Below, piece after piece: positions 63,508-64,000 of a stretch of 64,000 bases of DNA (position 1 is the stretch's first letter; each line of letters opens with the position of its first letter). The stretch is from positions 1 through 64,000 of the forward strand of contig JANQJB010000082.1 of the NCBI GenBank assembly GCA_028281865.1, written 5' to 3'. Made by a program: the position numbers and the translations under genes. The DNA comes from Marinagarivorans sp. (lineage in GTDB: Bacteria; Pseudomonadota; Gammaproteobacteria; Pseudomonadales; Cellvibrionaceae). A model generated the notes under the pieces. It was not told where the DNA came from, did no database searches, and worked only from the letters and a program-made list of their open reading frames with translations.

Positions 63508-64000
63508 TTATGCTGCCATATAAAACCAGCAGCTTTTTTCCAATTTCTTCAATTTGCGTCGAATAGTTTTTTCCCGCTGTAAAAATTCCGGTGCATGTTC
63601 AACCTTTTCAAAGCAGAACTTTTTTGGCAAATCGCTGTACAACGAACGAGGAGGTTTGCTCCAGCGTAGATTTTTCATCTTATTGCCTGTTTCAAAACTG
63701 TGATAATACAGCCTCGAAAAACCAAGCTCGTCGAAAACAAAAAACAGCGCCGCAGCCAACATCGCCTCGTGCCATATTTTTCCAAACGTCGACAAAAACA
63801 TTTCCGAAAAACTAATTGCGTCTACCGTTTTGAAAGTATCACCATAATAAGAAAAACTTTCCTGTTTTGCTGCGAACCTAGCAAGCTTATATATCGAGGC
63901 TATTTCTCGCACCAGGTCGGACTGGATCTCCTCTACTAAAACTTCGTCAGTTTCAAAATCAAAATCCATACGCACCCAAGCAAGTGTCGCAGAACGCGAA
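63508..64000 (-). CDS. Unknown cytoplasmic protein, 5' end cut by the window
   Basis: The minus-strand frame stays open to the right edge, and the codons upstream of the first possible start (…SATLAWVRMDFDFETDEVLVEEIQSDL) read like protein, so the gene probably starts beyond the window. At least 164 residues are visible, with acidic VLVEEIQSDL, helical LARFAAKQESF and a basic end (REKTIRRKLKKLEKS). No family recognised. Confidence 0.65.
   Translation of the reverse strand, partial: SRSATLAWVRMDFDFETDEVLVEEIQSDLVREIASIYKLARFAAKQESFSYYGDTFKTVDAISFSEMFLSTFGKIWHEAMLAAALFFVFDELGFSRLYYHSFETGNKMKNLRWSKPPRSLYSDLPKKFCFEKVEHAPEFLQREKTIRRKLKKLEKSCWFYMAA

Overview
The window looks like chromosome of a marine, polymer-degrading gammaproteobacterium, most likely of the Cellvibrionaceae (Saccharophagus/Teredinibacter/Cellvibrio relatives). 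The reasons are the serine-rich linkers joining secreted domains in at least five proteins, the signal peptides and lipoboxes on many products, two sulfatases, a PEP-CTERM-like tail, a DASH cryptochrome and a PhoX phosphatase. This assignment is inference from gene style, not from a marker gene. I saw no rRNA, tRNA, CRISPR array, transposase or phage gene.

1-18.3 kb is an accessory island read almost entirely on the minus strand. It holds the start of one giant SpvB/RHS protein (cut by the left edge), a complete 2353-residue near-copy of the same type, a second RHS system split into a 1372-residue shell and a separate secreted RHS-core/toxin protein with candidate immunity genes, and three small secreted proteins that look like divergent paralogs. 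Around them lie a dispersed repeat of about 45 to 135 bp (four copies), a decayed copy of an AraC-type regulator locus, a Fic-domain gene remnant and duplicated terminator hairpins. The intact AraC-type regulator closes the island. This is a locus shaped by duplication, deletion and tip exchange.

18.3-23.6 kb: cryptochrome-DASH, a DUF3081 protein, a renalase-like FAD amine oxidase, a PEP-CTERM-like surface protein and a three-gene membrane operon (K+ channel, DUF1003, short MscS). 23.9-38.2 kb is a degradation region: a sulfatase with Fn3 and Ig-like domains, an M60-like zinc metalloprotease lipoprotein, a double-DUF1080 lipoprotein with a PVC-type heme dehydrogenase, then a secreted trypsin, a small lipoprotein and a secreted M14 carboxypeptidase, facing a POT peptide transporter. 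Together these suggest that sulfated glycans and proteins are broken down outside the cell and peptides are imported.

39.0-47.7 kb: two small envelope proteins behind a structured leader, a soluble chemoreceptor with five PAS domains (three of them FixL-like), a DUF2306 membrane protein divergent from a membrane-anchored AraC regulator, a pair of flavodoxin-fold proteins and a small trypsin-like protease. 47.8-54.9 kb is dominated by an unrecognised 1987-residue lipoprotein. 55-64 kb: a PKD lipoprotein, an ECF sigma/anti-sigma/DUF4097 operon with a recognisable ECF promoter, a second sulfatase, PhoX, a small basic protein and a gene running off the right edge.

The most unusual items are the split RHS system with its family of small secreted partners, the triple FixL-like PAS chemoreceptor, the giant lipoprotein, and a perfect 20-bp palindrome conserved in both copies of the AraC upstream region.
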